Below, in pieces: positions 1-6,788 of a stretch of DNA of 10,393 nt. The translations under genes were made by a program, and so were the position numbers. Under the pieces are notes generated by a model. The model saw only the letters and a program-made list of their open reading frames with translations. It did no database searches and was not told the origin of the DNA. This stretch comes from an uncultured Rhodospirillales bacterium. Lineage in GTDB: Bacteria; Pseudomonadota; Alphaproteobacteria; Acetobacterales; Acetobacteraceae. The stretch covers positions 1 to 10,393 of the forward strand of contig CAIYPH010000761.1 of assembly GCA_903928045.1 (NCBI GenBank), given 5' to 3'. Position 1 is the stretch's first letter; each line of letters opens with the position of its first letter.

Positions 1-294
1 AATCACCGCCACCGCCACTACGTCGAACGCGCGCTCCACCACGATGCTCGCCAGCACATAGGCGGGGTCGGCCCGGGTGCGGGCGGCGTAGTGCAGCACG
101 CGGGCGATCTCGCCGAGGCGCAGCGGCAGGAAGGTGTTGAGCACGTAGGCAAGCGACAAAGCGAGGAACCCGGCCCCCGGCTCCGGCCGGCCGATCTGCC
201 GCAGCAGCAGCATCCAGCGCGCCACGCGCACGAGATGGCCGACCAGCAGCATGGCCAAAGCGGTGGCGAATAGCAGCGCCGTCAGGGCGTCCAT
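1..294 (-). CDS. Lysylphosphatidylglycerol synthase-like transmembrane protein (UPF0104/YbhN family), N-terminal part only
   Basis: This leftward gene starts at ATG 294-292 and is open to the left edge, so only the first 98 residues are visible. They are hydrophobic, with likely membrane segments near residues 4-20 and 43-58. The stretch NTFLPLRLGEIARV (53-66) followed by IVVERAFDVV (84-93) matches the conserved R-x-GE-x-x-R and ER-x-x-D signatures of the LPG_synthase_TM family. Members are polytopic inner-membrane proteins; some are the flippase half of MprF, and many sit in glycan or hopanoid loci with no assigned role. The start overlaps the last 13 bases of the upstream nucleotidyltransferase gene and has no strong ribosome site of its own, which suggests translational coupling. 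No aminoacyl-transferase domain can be seen because the gene is truncated by the window. Family fairly sure; substrate unknown. Confidence 0.78.
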   Translation of the reverse strand, partial: MDALTALLFATALAMLLVGHLVRVARWMLLLRQIGRPEPGAGFLALSLAYVLNTFLPLRLGEIARVLHYAARTRADPAYVLASIVVERAFDVVAVAVI

Positions 295-1022
295 AGCGTG
301 CCCGTGTGCCCTTCGGAGGCGGCGAATTCCTCGGGGGTGCCGAAGGAGAGATGCGCATCCAGCATCACCCCGCGCACCGTCTCCCCGGCCGCGACCATGG
401 TGTTGTAGACGCCGCTGATGAACCACTCGTCGTAGGGGCAGGTGCGCGCGTATTCCTCGGCATGGCGCAGGAAGGTCGCGGCATGGCGAAACCCGTAGAG
501 CCCGGCGATCGCCATGTCGCTGATGGCCCGCTTCTCCGCGGTCTCCACCAGGTGGCCGGCGTCGTCATAGCGGGCGAAGGAGTAGCGCGGGTCGCGCGCG
601 CGAAAGTGGCACAACACGCCCGATGCGTCGGCCATGCCCGGCAGGGCCGCGGCCAGAGCATCGGCGCGGAAGGCCTGGTCGCAGTCATTCACCAGCAGGA
701 ACCCGTCATCGAGCCCGCCGCAACCGGCCATCGCGGTGGCGAGCGCGCCGGAGGTGACGTCGGGCAGCGCGACAAGTTCGGCTTCGGGGAAGCGGTCCAG
801 GATCACCCGGTCGATCGCGTGTTCGGCGATGTGTTCCTGCAACACGACGAAGACGAGGCGGCGCACATCGAAGCTGCGGCGCACCGACTCCGTCGCCCAC
901 CAGAAGAACGGCTGGCCATCCAGCGTCAGCAGCGGCTTGGGCAGGCCAAACCCGGCGCGGCCGAAACGGCTGCCCCGCCCGGCCATCGGCATCACCAGAT
1001 TGACCGGTGGACGCGCCGTCAT
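282..1022 (-). CDS. NTP-transferase-fold sugar nucleotidyltransferase-like protein
   Basis: A 246-residue cytoplasmic protein with the hallmarks of the nucleotidyltransferase (GT-A-like) fold. MAGRGSRF at residues 13-20 is the glycine-rich nucleotide loop, PKPLL at 28-32 carries the usual lysine, VNDCDQAF at 111-118 is in the place of the metal-binding Asp, TAEK at 161-164 and AIAGLYGF at 171-178 match the later sugar-binding strands, and SFGTPEEF at 226-233 is the typical C-terminal motif. Such enzymes join a sugar-, choline- or phosphonate-type phosphate to a nucleoside triphosphate to give an activated donor. The activated compound cannot be told from the sequence. Its ATG overlaps the stop of the upstream glycosyltransferase in an ATGA, and its 3' end overlaps the next gene by 13 bases, so it is the middle cistron of a coupled operon. 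It probably supplies a donor for the neighbouring transferases (inference). Confidence 0.82.
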   Translation of the reverse strand: MTARPPVNLVMPMAGRGSRFGRAGFGLPKPLLTLDGQPFFWWATESVRRSFDVRRLVFVVLQEHIAEHAIDRVILDRFPEAELVALPDVTSGALATAMAGCGGLDDGFLLVNDCDQAFRADALAAALPGMADASGVLCHFRARDPRYSFARYDDAGHLVETAEKRAISDMAIAGLYGFRHAATFLRHAEEYARTCPYDEWFISGVYNTMVAAGETVRGVMLDAHLSFGTPEEFAASEGHTGTLWTP

Positions 1023-1855
1023 GGCGCCCCGCCGGCGACGATGTCGCTGCGATAGTCACCATCCGCGCGGCCGAGATTGCGGGTGAGCAGAGCGCGCCGG
1101 TTGATCACGTAGCCCAGCATGATCCGCGCGAGCCGCACCCCCATGCGGGCGAGGCGGGCATTGGAGACCTGATCATCCTCCCGCCAGGTCAGCGGGAAGA
1201 AGCGCAGGCGGTGGCCGGCGTTGATGGAGTGCAGCAGCAGCATCTGGTTGAAGCTCAGCGTGTCGATGAACGGCAGATAGGCCCGATCGGCGAAGGCGGC
1301 GACCCGGTAAAGGTTGAGCCCGGCGCCGAGATCATGCACCCGGGTGAGGGTGATCGCGGTGAGCGCCCAGTTGGCGAGATGGTTCAGCGCGGTGCGCAGC
1401 CGGGAATAGCCGGGCAGGCGCGATCCCCGCATGAACCGGCCGCCGAGCAGCGCGTCACAGGTGAGATGGGCGCCGGCATCGAGCAGCGGCAGCAGATCGG
1501 CGATGCTGCCCTGGTCATCACCGTGCAGCACCACGAGATGGGTGAAGCCCTGGGCGATCGCATCATCAAACGCCACCTTGTGCGAACCGCCGAGCCCGTG
1601 ATTCTCGACGTTGCGCAGCAGCAGCCAGCGATCCGCCGGCAAGGTGGCGAGGGCATCGCGGGCGCGGCGAAGCGTGTCGTCGGTGCTGCGGTTGTCGATG
1701 ACAACGAGGCGGCTGACATGGCGCATCACCGCGGGGGTGAACTGGGCGATCACCCGCCCAATTTGCGGCGCGCAATTATAGACCGGAATGAACACCATGA
1801 TCCGCGTTTGGGCATCCGGCGCGGTATCATGGGCCGGCGGCGTCGTTGCCTTCAT
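1019..1855 (-). CDS. Family 2 glycosyltransferase (DPM1/WcaA type)
   Basis: The chosen start is ATG 1855, giving 278 residues, because AGAGGGG lies just upstream; an in-frame extension to 2077 would run through the divergent gene and has poor composition. The protein has the GT-A fold of polyprenyl-phosphate or polysaccharide transferases: IPVYN at 23-27, the nucleotide-binding VIDNRSTDDT at 52-61, NHGLGGS at 85-91, the DXD-like metal site HGDDQG at 111-116, and GGRF at 138-141. WREDDQ at 224-229 is in the region of the acceptor and catalytic residues. No clear C-terminal membrane anchor is seen, although 158-171 and 240-252 are moderately hydrophobic. It likely transfers a sugar from a nucleotide donor to a lipid carrier or growing chain at the inner face of the membrane. 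It is the first gene of a leftward operon behind a TTGACA promoter, and its stop overlaps the next start. Donor and acceptor unknown. Confidence 0.87.
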   Translation of the reverse strand: MKATTPPAHDTAPDAQTRIMVFIPVYNCAPQIGRVIAQFTPAVMRHVSRLVVIDNRSTDDTLRRARDALATLPADRWLLLRNVENHGLGGSHKVAFDDAIAQGFTHLVVLHGDDQGSIADLLPLLDAGAHLTCDALLGGRFMRGSRLPGYSRLRTALNHLANWALTAITLTRVHDLGAGLNLYRVAAFADRAYLPFIDTLSFNQMLLLHSINAGHRLRFFPLTWREDDQVSNARLARMGVRLARIMLGYVINRRALLTRNLGRADGDYRSDIVAGGAP

Positions 1856-1882
1856 TCCGCCCCTCTGCCAGAAACTGCTTGT

Positions 1883-1912
1883 GGTATCTGATTTCCCGGA
1901 GAGTCCTGTCAA
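1883..1912 (-). promoter_or_regulatory. Candidate sigma-70-type promoter of the leftward glycan operon
   Basis: On the minus strand TTGACA (1912-1907) is a perfect -35 box. It is followed after 18 bases by GATACC (1888-1883), a three-of-six match to the -10 box. The predicted transcript start is about 20 bases before ATG 1855, leaving room for the AGAGGGG ribosome site. The -35 box directly abuts the ATG of the divergent gene at 1913, so leftward initiation and rightward translation initiation would share the 57-bp gap. The weak -10 match keeps this tentative. Confidence 0.42.
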
Positions 1913-3502
1913 ATGACGGAGCGCGCGACGGCGGCCGCCCCCTTCTCCGCAGTTGCGGCTGCCGCGTTGCCGTTTGCCGCGCTGGCCGGCCTCGGCTGGC
2001 TGCAACTCTGTCGGGGCAGCGTGTTCTATGACCGCTGGGTGCAGGACATGTTCATCCCGCTGGAGGCGGTGCGGCATCTGCTACGCGGAGATCGCCCGCA
2101 TGTCGATTTCCAGTCGCCGCTTGGCCTGTTCTACTTGCTGCCGTTCCGCGCGGCGGCCGCGCTGGCCCCGGTCTCGGCCCGGACGATCGTCTACGCCAAC
2201 TTGATCGCCGGGGCGGTCGCCGCTTTGCTCGCCTGGGGGGTGGCCTGGGGGCGGCTGGGGCGATGGGGCGGGGCGCTGCTGGCGACCTATGCCGCCTTCG
2301 TCGCCGCCTCGCCGCGCCAGCCCGGGGATTTGTGGGACGGCATCACCTACAACGCCGCCTATAACCGCTTCGGCTGGGCGCTGATCGGGCTGCTCGCGGT
2401 GGCCGCCATGCTGCCGCGCCGGGTGGGGCGGGGCGATGGCGTGCTGGCCGGGCTGCTACTGTGCCTGCTGTTCCACCTCAAGATCACCTATTTCCTCGCA
2501 GGCGTCGGGGTGACGGGCCTCGCCTGGCTCGCGGTGCGGCGGGGTGCGCGGCTGTCTTTCGCGCTGGGCGGTCTGCTCGGCTTCGCGCTGCCGATGGTGG
2601 CGATCGAGGCGGTGACCGGCAGCCTGCTGCCCTATCTCGCCGATCTCCGCGCCGCCGCCACCGCGCAGGCGGACCCGGCGCGGTTCTGGCAGTTCCTCGC
2701 GGTGGCGCAATCGGCCATGCCCGGGTTTTCGGTGGTGGTGGTGATTGCCATGCTGGCCGAGGGCGAGCGCCGCGTTACCGCCGGGCTGGTGCGGCGGCTC
2801 TCGATGCCGGTCGCGCTGATCGCCTGCGGCGTCGCCATTGGCACCCAGAACTACTTCGCCGCCGAAAACCCGCTGCTGCCGCTCGCCGGGTTGCTTTGTT
2901 TTGCCTCCGGCCCGGGCTGGGCGGGAGTGCCGCAATGGCGTCGCCTCGCCGCGCTGGCCGCCGTCGCACTGCTATTCCTGCGACCGCTGGCGCTCGACAC
3001 GGCCGCCGCCGCACGCACGGCGCTGCGCACGTCCCATGCCGGGCCGGAAGTCGCATGGCTCGCCGCGACGCCGCTCGCCGATCTGCGCATCGCGTCCAGT
3101 GACGTGAGGCTACAATTGGCGCCGGCCGATGCGCTGCCGGGAGTTGCGAACGACGCCGAGTACTTCCTGGTGCTCGGTGACGGCGCCGATCTGCTGCGCC
3201 GCCATGCCGCGCCGGGGCAGACCGTGCTGCCGCTGGCCTGGAGCAATCCCTTCCCGCTGCTGCTCGGCACACGGCCGCCGCCGCATGAGCTGCTATGGTG
3301 GGATGCCGGCCGCACGTTCTCGGCCACGACCCGCCCCAACCCGGCGCTGCTGCTCGCCGGCGTTGACCATATCTTGGTGCCGAAGACCTATTACGACCTG
3401 CCGACCAGCGCTGCGATGATCGAGATCTACGCCGACGCCATTAAATCCGACTTCGCCCTTCGCGCGGGGAGCCGCTACTGGAGCCTGTGGAGCCGCAAGT
3501 AG
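1913..3502 (+). CDS. Polytopic membrane protein resembling GT-C glycosyltransferases, with a C-terminal soluble domain
   Basis: A 529-residue protein. The first ~360 residues are very hydrophobic, with about nine to eleven likely membrane segments (for example 10-31, 92-112, 153-167, 177-207, 215-236, 271-283, 298-332 and 345-360). After the first segment, a loop carries acidic residues (YDRWVQD, 39-45) and then DRPHVDFQSPLGLFY (60-74). This resembles the D-x(n)-G-x-P-x-x-D-F-x-x-P-x-G pattern in GT-C fold transferases of the ArnT/PMT/EPS kind, which use polyprenyl-phosphate sugars on the outer face of the membrane. The last ~165 residues lack membrane segments and probably face the periplasm. 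GGAGAG precedes the start by about ten bases. It lies divergent to the glycosyltransferase operon, which supports a shared envelope-glycan role by inference. Hydrophobic architecture is certain; GT-C assignment is moderate, and an O-antigen-ligase-like or purely structural role is possible. Confidence 0.72.
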   Translation: MTERATAAAPFSAVAAAALPFAALAGLGWLQLCRGSVFYDRWVQDMFIPLEAVRHLLRGDRPHVDFQSPLGLFYLLPFRAAAALAPVSARTIVYANLIAGAVAALLAWGVAWGRLGRWGGALLATYAAFVAASPRQPGDLWDGITYNAAYNRFGWALIGLLAVAAMLPRRVGRGDGVLAGLLLCLLFHLKITYFLAGVGVTGLAWLAVRRGARLSFALGGLLGFALPMVAIEAVTGSLLPYLADLRAAATAQADPARFWQFLAVAQSAMPGFSVVVVIAMLAEGERRVTAGLVRRLSMPVALIACGVAIGTQNYFAAENPLLPLAGLLCFASGPGWAGVPQWRRLAALAAVALLFLRPLALDTAAAARTALRTSHAGPEVAWLAATPLADLRIASSDVRLQLAPADALPGVANDAEYFLVLGDGADLLRRHAAPGQTVLPLAWSNPFPLLLGTRPPPHELLWWDAGRTFSATTRPNPALLLAGVDHILVPKTYYDLPTSAAMIEIYADAIKSDFALRAGSRYWSLWSRK

Positions 3503-4411
3503 TCAGCGCCCGATCAGCACCAGCACAACGCCGCCGACCACCAGCAACAGCCCTGCCACGTCGCCCGGCTTGATCTTCTCATTGAGGTAGAAGCGGCTGA
3601 ACAGCAGGGTGAACACCATCTCGATCTGCCCGATCGAGCGCACCAGCGCCACCGGCGCCATGGCAAAGGCGCTGAACCAGCAGGCCGAGCCGCAGGCCGA
3701 CAACGTGCCGACCCAGGCGGAACTGCGCCAGGTGGTGAAGGCCTTGCGGAGTTGGTCCGGCTCGCGCAGCGCGAGGTAGGAGCCCTGCATTGCCGTCTGC
3801 ATCACGTTGGTGATCACCAAAGTGAACAGCGCCTGATGGATCACATCCGGCCCGCCAAGCGACATATTCGATTTCTTGATGAAAATCGTCGCGAAGGCGA
3901 ACACCAGCCCGGAGCCAAGGCCGCACAGCGCCGCGGGCTGGAAGGTGGCGGCCAGGATCTCGCCCCGCCCGAGCCCGCGCCCGGCCAGCGACAGCACGAG
4001 AACGCCGACCACGCCGAGCCCGATGCCGACGCCGGCCAGCGGCGAAATCGCCTCGCCGAGGATGATCCAGGCGGCAATCGCGCCCTGCACCGCCTCGGTC
4101 TTGGCATAGGCGGTGCCGACGGCGAAGCTGCGATAGCCGAAGGCCATGATCAGCAGCGAGGTGCCGATGATCTGCAACAACCCACCGATCGCGCAGAAGC
4201 CGAGGAATGGCGGGTTGATGGTCGGCAGGGTGTGGCCGCTCAGCCACGTGTAGAGCGTGAGCATGGCCGTGCCCATCGGCAGCGCGTACAGATAGCGCAC
4301 AAACCCCGCGGCGTTGACCGAGAGCACCCCGCGCAGCTTCTGTTGCAAGGCGGTTCGCCAGGTCTGGAACAACGCGGCCGCCGCCGTGATCGGCACCCAA
4401 AGCTCGAACAT
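3503..4411 (-). CDS. EamA/DMT-superfamily permease
   Basis: A protein of 302 residues from ATG 4411 (MFELWVP...); a GTG at 4423 would add four residues, but relatives typically begin at the equivalent of MELWVP. It shows the two-repeat, roughly ten-helix design of drug/metabolite transporters. The first half ends with AYAKTEAVQGAIAAWIILGE, the characteristic EamA helix pair and Gly-Glu turn. The second half ends with FSRFYLNEKIKPGDVAGLLL and a closing hydrophobic helix. Members carry small metabolites or amino acids across the inner membrane; the substrate cannot be deduced. Its stop codon directly abuts the stop of the convergent gene (TAG then TCA, 3500-3505). It is followed upstream, after an 80-bp gap, by another leftward gene, so it could be the last gene of a leftward run beginning near 5367. 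A link to glycan export is possible but unsupported. Confidence 0.85.
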   Translation of the reverse strand: MFELWVPITAAAALFQTWRTALQQKLRGVLSVNAAGFVRYLYALPMGTAMLTLYTWLSGHTLPTINPPFLGFCAIGGLLQIIGTSLLIMAFGYRSFAVGTAYAKTEAVQGAIAAWIILGEAISPLAGVGIGLGVVGVLVLSLAGRGLGRGEILAATFQPAALCGLGSGLVFAFATIFIKKSNMSLGGPDVIHQALFTLVITNVMQTAMQGSYLALREPDQLRKAFTTWRSSAWVGTLSACGSACWFSAFAMAPVALVRSIGQIEMVFTLLFSRFYLNEKIKPGDVAGLLLVVGGVVLVLIGR

Positions 4412-4491
4412 CCCGACCCGCACTGCCCCCGGCTGATTCCGGCCGGGATGTTAGGGGTGAATCGCCTGGGGTGACACCCCGGCGCGGGAGA

Positions 4492-4830
4492 TCAGCCCTG
4501 CGTGGCGGTCTCCAGCGCCGCCGCTTGGGCCTGCAAGCGCCGCGCGGTATCGCCGAGGGAGACGATCTTGCCGTCGAGCGCGCCGAGGCGTTCGCGATAC
4601 CCGGTGACGGAGGCGCCGAGCTTGCCCATGCTGCGCTGAAGGTCACCGATCGCCCCCTGCCAATCCGCCATCGCCGCGCGCTGGGAACGGACCGCGGCAT
4701 CAAGCGCGACCAGGGCGGCGCGCAGCCGGGCGGCCCCGTCGTCCGACGGGACGGGGGCGGCGGCGGCTGATTTGGGTGTGGTCGGAAAGGTGATGATCTC
4801 GGCGCTGGTGCGGTTCGGCAGGTCGGCCAT
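4492..4830 (-). CDS. Small alpha-helical, coiled-coil-like protein of unknown function
   Basis: A 112-residue protein from ATG 4830. This start has GGAG six bases upstream; a longer frame to 4863 has no better signal and begins with an unlikely leader. The N-terminal 30 residues are polar and low in complexity. Residues 33-108 are predicted helical and amphipathic, rich in Ala, Leu, Arg and Gln with heptad-like spacing (for example LRAALVALDAAV and YRERLGALDGKIVSLG), suggesting a coiled coil or helical bundle. There is no signal peptide or membrane segment, so a cytoplasmic location is likely. I do not recognise a family. Codon use matches the neighbours, and the frame is free of stops with a plausible ribosome site, which supports a real gene. 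It lies 66 bases downstream of the DUF3429 gene and may be co-transcribed with it, or use a promoter in the AT-rich end of that gene. Confidence 0.66.
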   Translation of the reverse strand: MADLPNRTSAEIITFPTTPKSAAAAPVPSDDGAARLRAALVALDAAVRSQRAAMADWQGAIGDLQRSMGKLGASVTGYRERLGALDGKIVSLGDTARRLQAQAAALETATQG

Positions 4831-4896
4831 GGCCCACTCCGTTGGGAAGGTATGTCTTACCAAACCATGAATCGCCGTGGATTTCGAGAGAATAAT

Positions 4897-5367
4897 TTAA
4901 AAATTGATCCTGATACCCAAAAAACGTACAATCGTAACCAGAATGAGGGTCAGAAGCACCGCAACGCTCAGCCCCCACCGCAGCACCATGTAGCCCGGCG
5001 GGATCAGCCCGGCTCGCGTCGCCCGCGACTCGCCATAGACCGTGGCGGCAAAGCCAGCGATCAGCGTAACCAGCGCCGCGCCGCTGCCCACGGCGCCGCC
5101 GAGCAGCAAAGCGAGCCAGCCGATCAGCGACGGCACCACGCCAAGCCCGAGCCGCATGCCGGCCGCCCGCGGCGCCGCAGCCCCAATCACCAGGCCCCAA
5201 TGCACCGCGCCGAGGAAGGAGAGGATCACCGCGCCATAGGCGATCAGCGCGGAAAGGTAGCTCTGCCCTTTGTCGCCCGGCAGCCACAGCGCGGCGGCGC
5301 CGCAGCCGAGCACCGGTATCAGGCCGAGCAGGCCAAGCAAAACAGCGGTGACGGGCAATTTCGGCAC
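4897..5367 (-). CDS. DUF3429 family inner-membrane protein
   Basis: A 156-residue protein with GTG start at 5367, fixed by a near-perfect ribosome site AAGGAGG five bases upstream. It has about five hydrophobic segments (near 6-26, 36-60, 74-90, 94-112 and 132-148). IAYGAVILSFLGAVHWG (42-58) is the signature of DUF3429, and PPGYMVLRWGLS (123-134) matches the conserved C-terminal helix start. The length is typical of the family. DUF3429 proteins are widespread in Proteobacteria; I know of no established biochemical role. The 3' end is unusually AT-rich compared with the rest of the window (4883-4935) and encodes the basic tail VRFLGIRINF. It is divergent to the CNNM/CorC-like gene across a 109-bp gap. 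Family assignment is confident, function unknown. Confidence 0.86.
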   Translation of the reverse strand: MPKLPVTAVLLGLLGLIPVLGCGAAALWLPGDKGQSYLSALIAYGAVILSFLGAVHWGLVIGAAAPRAAGMRLGLGVVPSLIGWLALLLGGAVGSGAALVTLIAGFAATVYGESRATRAGLIPPGYMVLRWGLSVAVLLTLILVTIVRFLGIRINF

Positions 5368-5372
5368 GGGAT

Positions 5373-5379
5373 CCTCCTT
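5373..5379 (-). promoter_or_regulatory. Strong Shine-Dalgarno site that sets a GTG start
   Basis: AAGGAGG on the minus strand lies five bases before GTG 5367-5365. It is the best match to the anti-Shine-Dalgarno sequence in the window and decides the start of the DUF3429 gene, for which no ATG is available nearby. Confidence 0.8.
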
Positions 5380-5476
5380 GGCGTGTCAGACAGCGGCAAA
5401 ATGCCGGGGGAAGGCGGGACATTTCGGTCTATGGTGAGGGCACTCTTGCCGACTCAGTCCTCCTGGATACTGCCGC

Positions 5477-6772
5477 ATGGATATCGCCGTCGATATCGCT
5501 ACCATCCTTCTGCTCATCCTGCTCAACGGCCTGCTCGCCTTGGGCGAACTGTCCCTGATCTCCTCCAACCGCGCCCGCCTTGCGGTGCTGGAGCGCAAGG
5601 GCGTCGCCGGCGCGGCGCTGGCGCGGCGGATGGCGGATGATCCGCAGCAATTCCTGCCCACCGCGCAGGTCGGCATCACGCTGGTCGGCATTCTCTCCGG
5701 CGTATTCGGCGGCGCCAGGCTGGAAGCCGGGCTCACGCCGTTGTTTGAGGGCTTGCCCCATGTCGGCCGCTTCGCCGGCACGATTTCGATCATCCTGGTC
5801 GTCATCGCCATCACCTATCTCACGATGGTGCTGGGCGAACTGGTGCCGAAGCAGCTTGCCTTGCGCAACCCCGAGCGCGTCGCCGCGGTGGCCGCTCCCA
5901 TCCTCGCCATGCTCGCCCGCTTCGCTATGCCGGTGGTCTGGGTGCTCGGCAAATCCTCCGCCCTGGTGCTGCGCCTGTTCGGCGCCCACACCGCGGCGCA
6001 GCAGACGGTGACCGAGGAGGAGCTCAAGGCGCTGCTGGTTGAGGGCGAGGAGACCGGCGTGCTGGAAACCGAGGAACGCGACATGATCGAGCGCGTGCTC
6101 CGCCTCGCCGACAAGCCGGTGCGCGCCATCATGACCCCGCGCACCGACATCGCCTGGATCGACCGCACCGATCCGCCCAAGGACATCGTGCAGACCCTGA
6201 AATCCGCGCCCCATTCCCGCTTCGTGGTCTGCGACGGGCGGATCGACAACGTGGTTGGCGTGGTGCAGGCCAAGGACATCCTGGACCGCATTCTCGATGG
6301 TAAGGAACTGTCGATCGCCGCCGCGCTGCGCCAACCCATGGTGATGCCGGATACCGTCACCGCGCTCGACGCGCTGGAGCGGCTCAAGGCCGATCCGCTC
6401 GGCCTCGCTCTGGTATTCGACGAATACGGCAGCTTCGAAGGCGTCGTCACCGCCGCCGACGTGCTGCAAGCCATCGTCGGCGACCCCGAACCTGCCGAGC
6501 CGGCGCCCGGCGCACCGGTGCCGCCGGAGGGTGTGCTCAACCTCGACGGCGCCATGCCGGTCGACGAGCTGAAGGCCCGGCTCGATTTGCCGGACCTGCC
6601 GGCGGAGGGCAGCTACCACACCCTCGCCGGCCTGATCCTCGCCTTGCTCCGCCGCGTGCCGCGCACCGGTGACCGCATCGTGTTCGGCGGCTGGCTGTTC
6701 GAGGTCACTGAAATGGACCAGCGCCGCGTCGAGCGCGTCCGCGCCAGCCGCGAGGCCCTGGCCGAGGGATGA
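5477..6772 (+). CDS. CNNM/HlyC-CorC family transmembrane protein with paired CBS domains (hemolysin-like, YtfL/TlyC type)
   Basis: A 431-residue protein with the full family order. A DUF21/CNNM membrane domain covers roughly residues 1-175, with an N-terminal helix ending in LNGLLALGELSLISSNR, helices near 63-80 and 101-119, and the conserved GELVPKQLALRNPE at 120-133. A linker with EEELKALLVEGEETGVLETEERDMI-type sequence follows (180-204). Two CBS domains start at MTPR (219-222) and near residue 285, the second containing DEYGSFEGVVT. A CorC_HlyC domain fills about 350-428. Family members act in Mg2+ (or related) homeostasis and efflux; the old hemolysin name is mostly misleading. ATG 5477 is the only start after an in-frame stop at 5435 and has only a weak GGA upstream. 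The stop abuts that of the convergent ATP-grasp gene (TGA|TCA). Family very sure; ion unproven. Confidence 0.92.
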   Translation: MDIAVDIATILLLILLNGLLALGELSLISSNRARLAVLERKGVAGAALARRMADDPQQFLPTAQVGITLVGILSGVFGGARLEAGLTPLFEGLPHVGRFAGTISIILVVIAITYLTMVLGELVPKQLALRNPERVAAVAAPILAMLARFAMPVVWVLGKSSALVLRLFGAHTAAQQTVTEEELKALLVEGEETGVLETEERDMIERVLRLADKPVRAIMTPRTDIAWIDRTDPPKDIVQTLKSAPHSRFVVCDGRIDNVVGVVQAKDILDRILDGKELSIAAALRQPMVMPDTVTALDALERLKADPLGLALVFDEYGSFEGVVTAADVLQAIVGDPEPAEPAPGAPVPPEGVLNLDGAMPVDELKARLDLPDLPAEGSYHTLAGLILALLRRVPRTGDRIVFGGWLFEVTEMDQRRVERVRASREALAEG

Positions 6773-6788
6773 TCAGCCGGGCCGCGGC
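6747..6788. other. Hairpin straddling the zero-gap convergent junction
   Basis: GCCGC-GA-GGCCC (6747-6758) can pair with GGGCC-GCGGC (6779-6788), giving ten base pairs around a two-base bulge and a 20-base loop. The loop contains the abutting stop codons of the two convergent genes. No T-run follows on either strand, so it is not a standard intrinsic terminator, but it could weakly slow polymerase from both sides. GC-rich coding DNA often folds like this by chance. Confidence 0.25.

Noticed and set aside
306..1055. Rightward 249-codon open frame opposite the nucleotidyltransferase
   Set aside because: It is the antisense of a protein with clear catalytic motifs, has no ribosome site of note and shows shadow-type composition.
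1856..2077. N-terminal extension of the glycosyltransferase to 2077
   Set aside because: It would run through the divergent gene's start and its own probable promoter. The added sequence is Arg/Gln/His-rich, and ATG 1855 has a good ribosome site.
4466..4482. GGGGT-GAC-ACCCC stem-loop after the small coiled-coil gene as its terminator
   Set aside because: On the minus strand only five pairs form, and no T-run follows; too weak to call.
4852..5640. Rightward 262-codon open frame antisense to the DUF3429 gene
   Set aside because: It is rich in His, Gln, Arg and Pro, lacks any recognisable motif, and mirrors a gene with a strong ribosome site and family signature. Long antisense frames are expected in GC-rich DNA.
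5429..6619. Leftward 396-codon open frame antisense to the CNNM/CorC gene
   Set aside because: Composition is that of a shadow frame (His/Gln/Asp-rich, no domain), while the opposite strand encodes a complete conserved protein.
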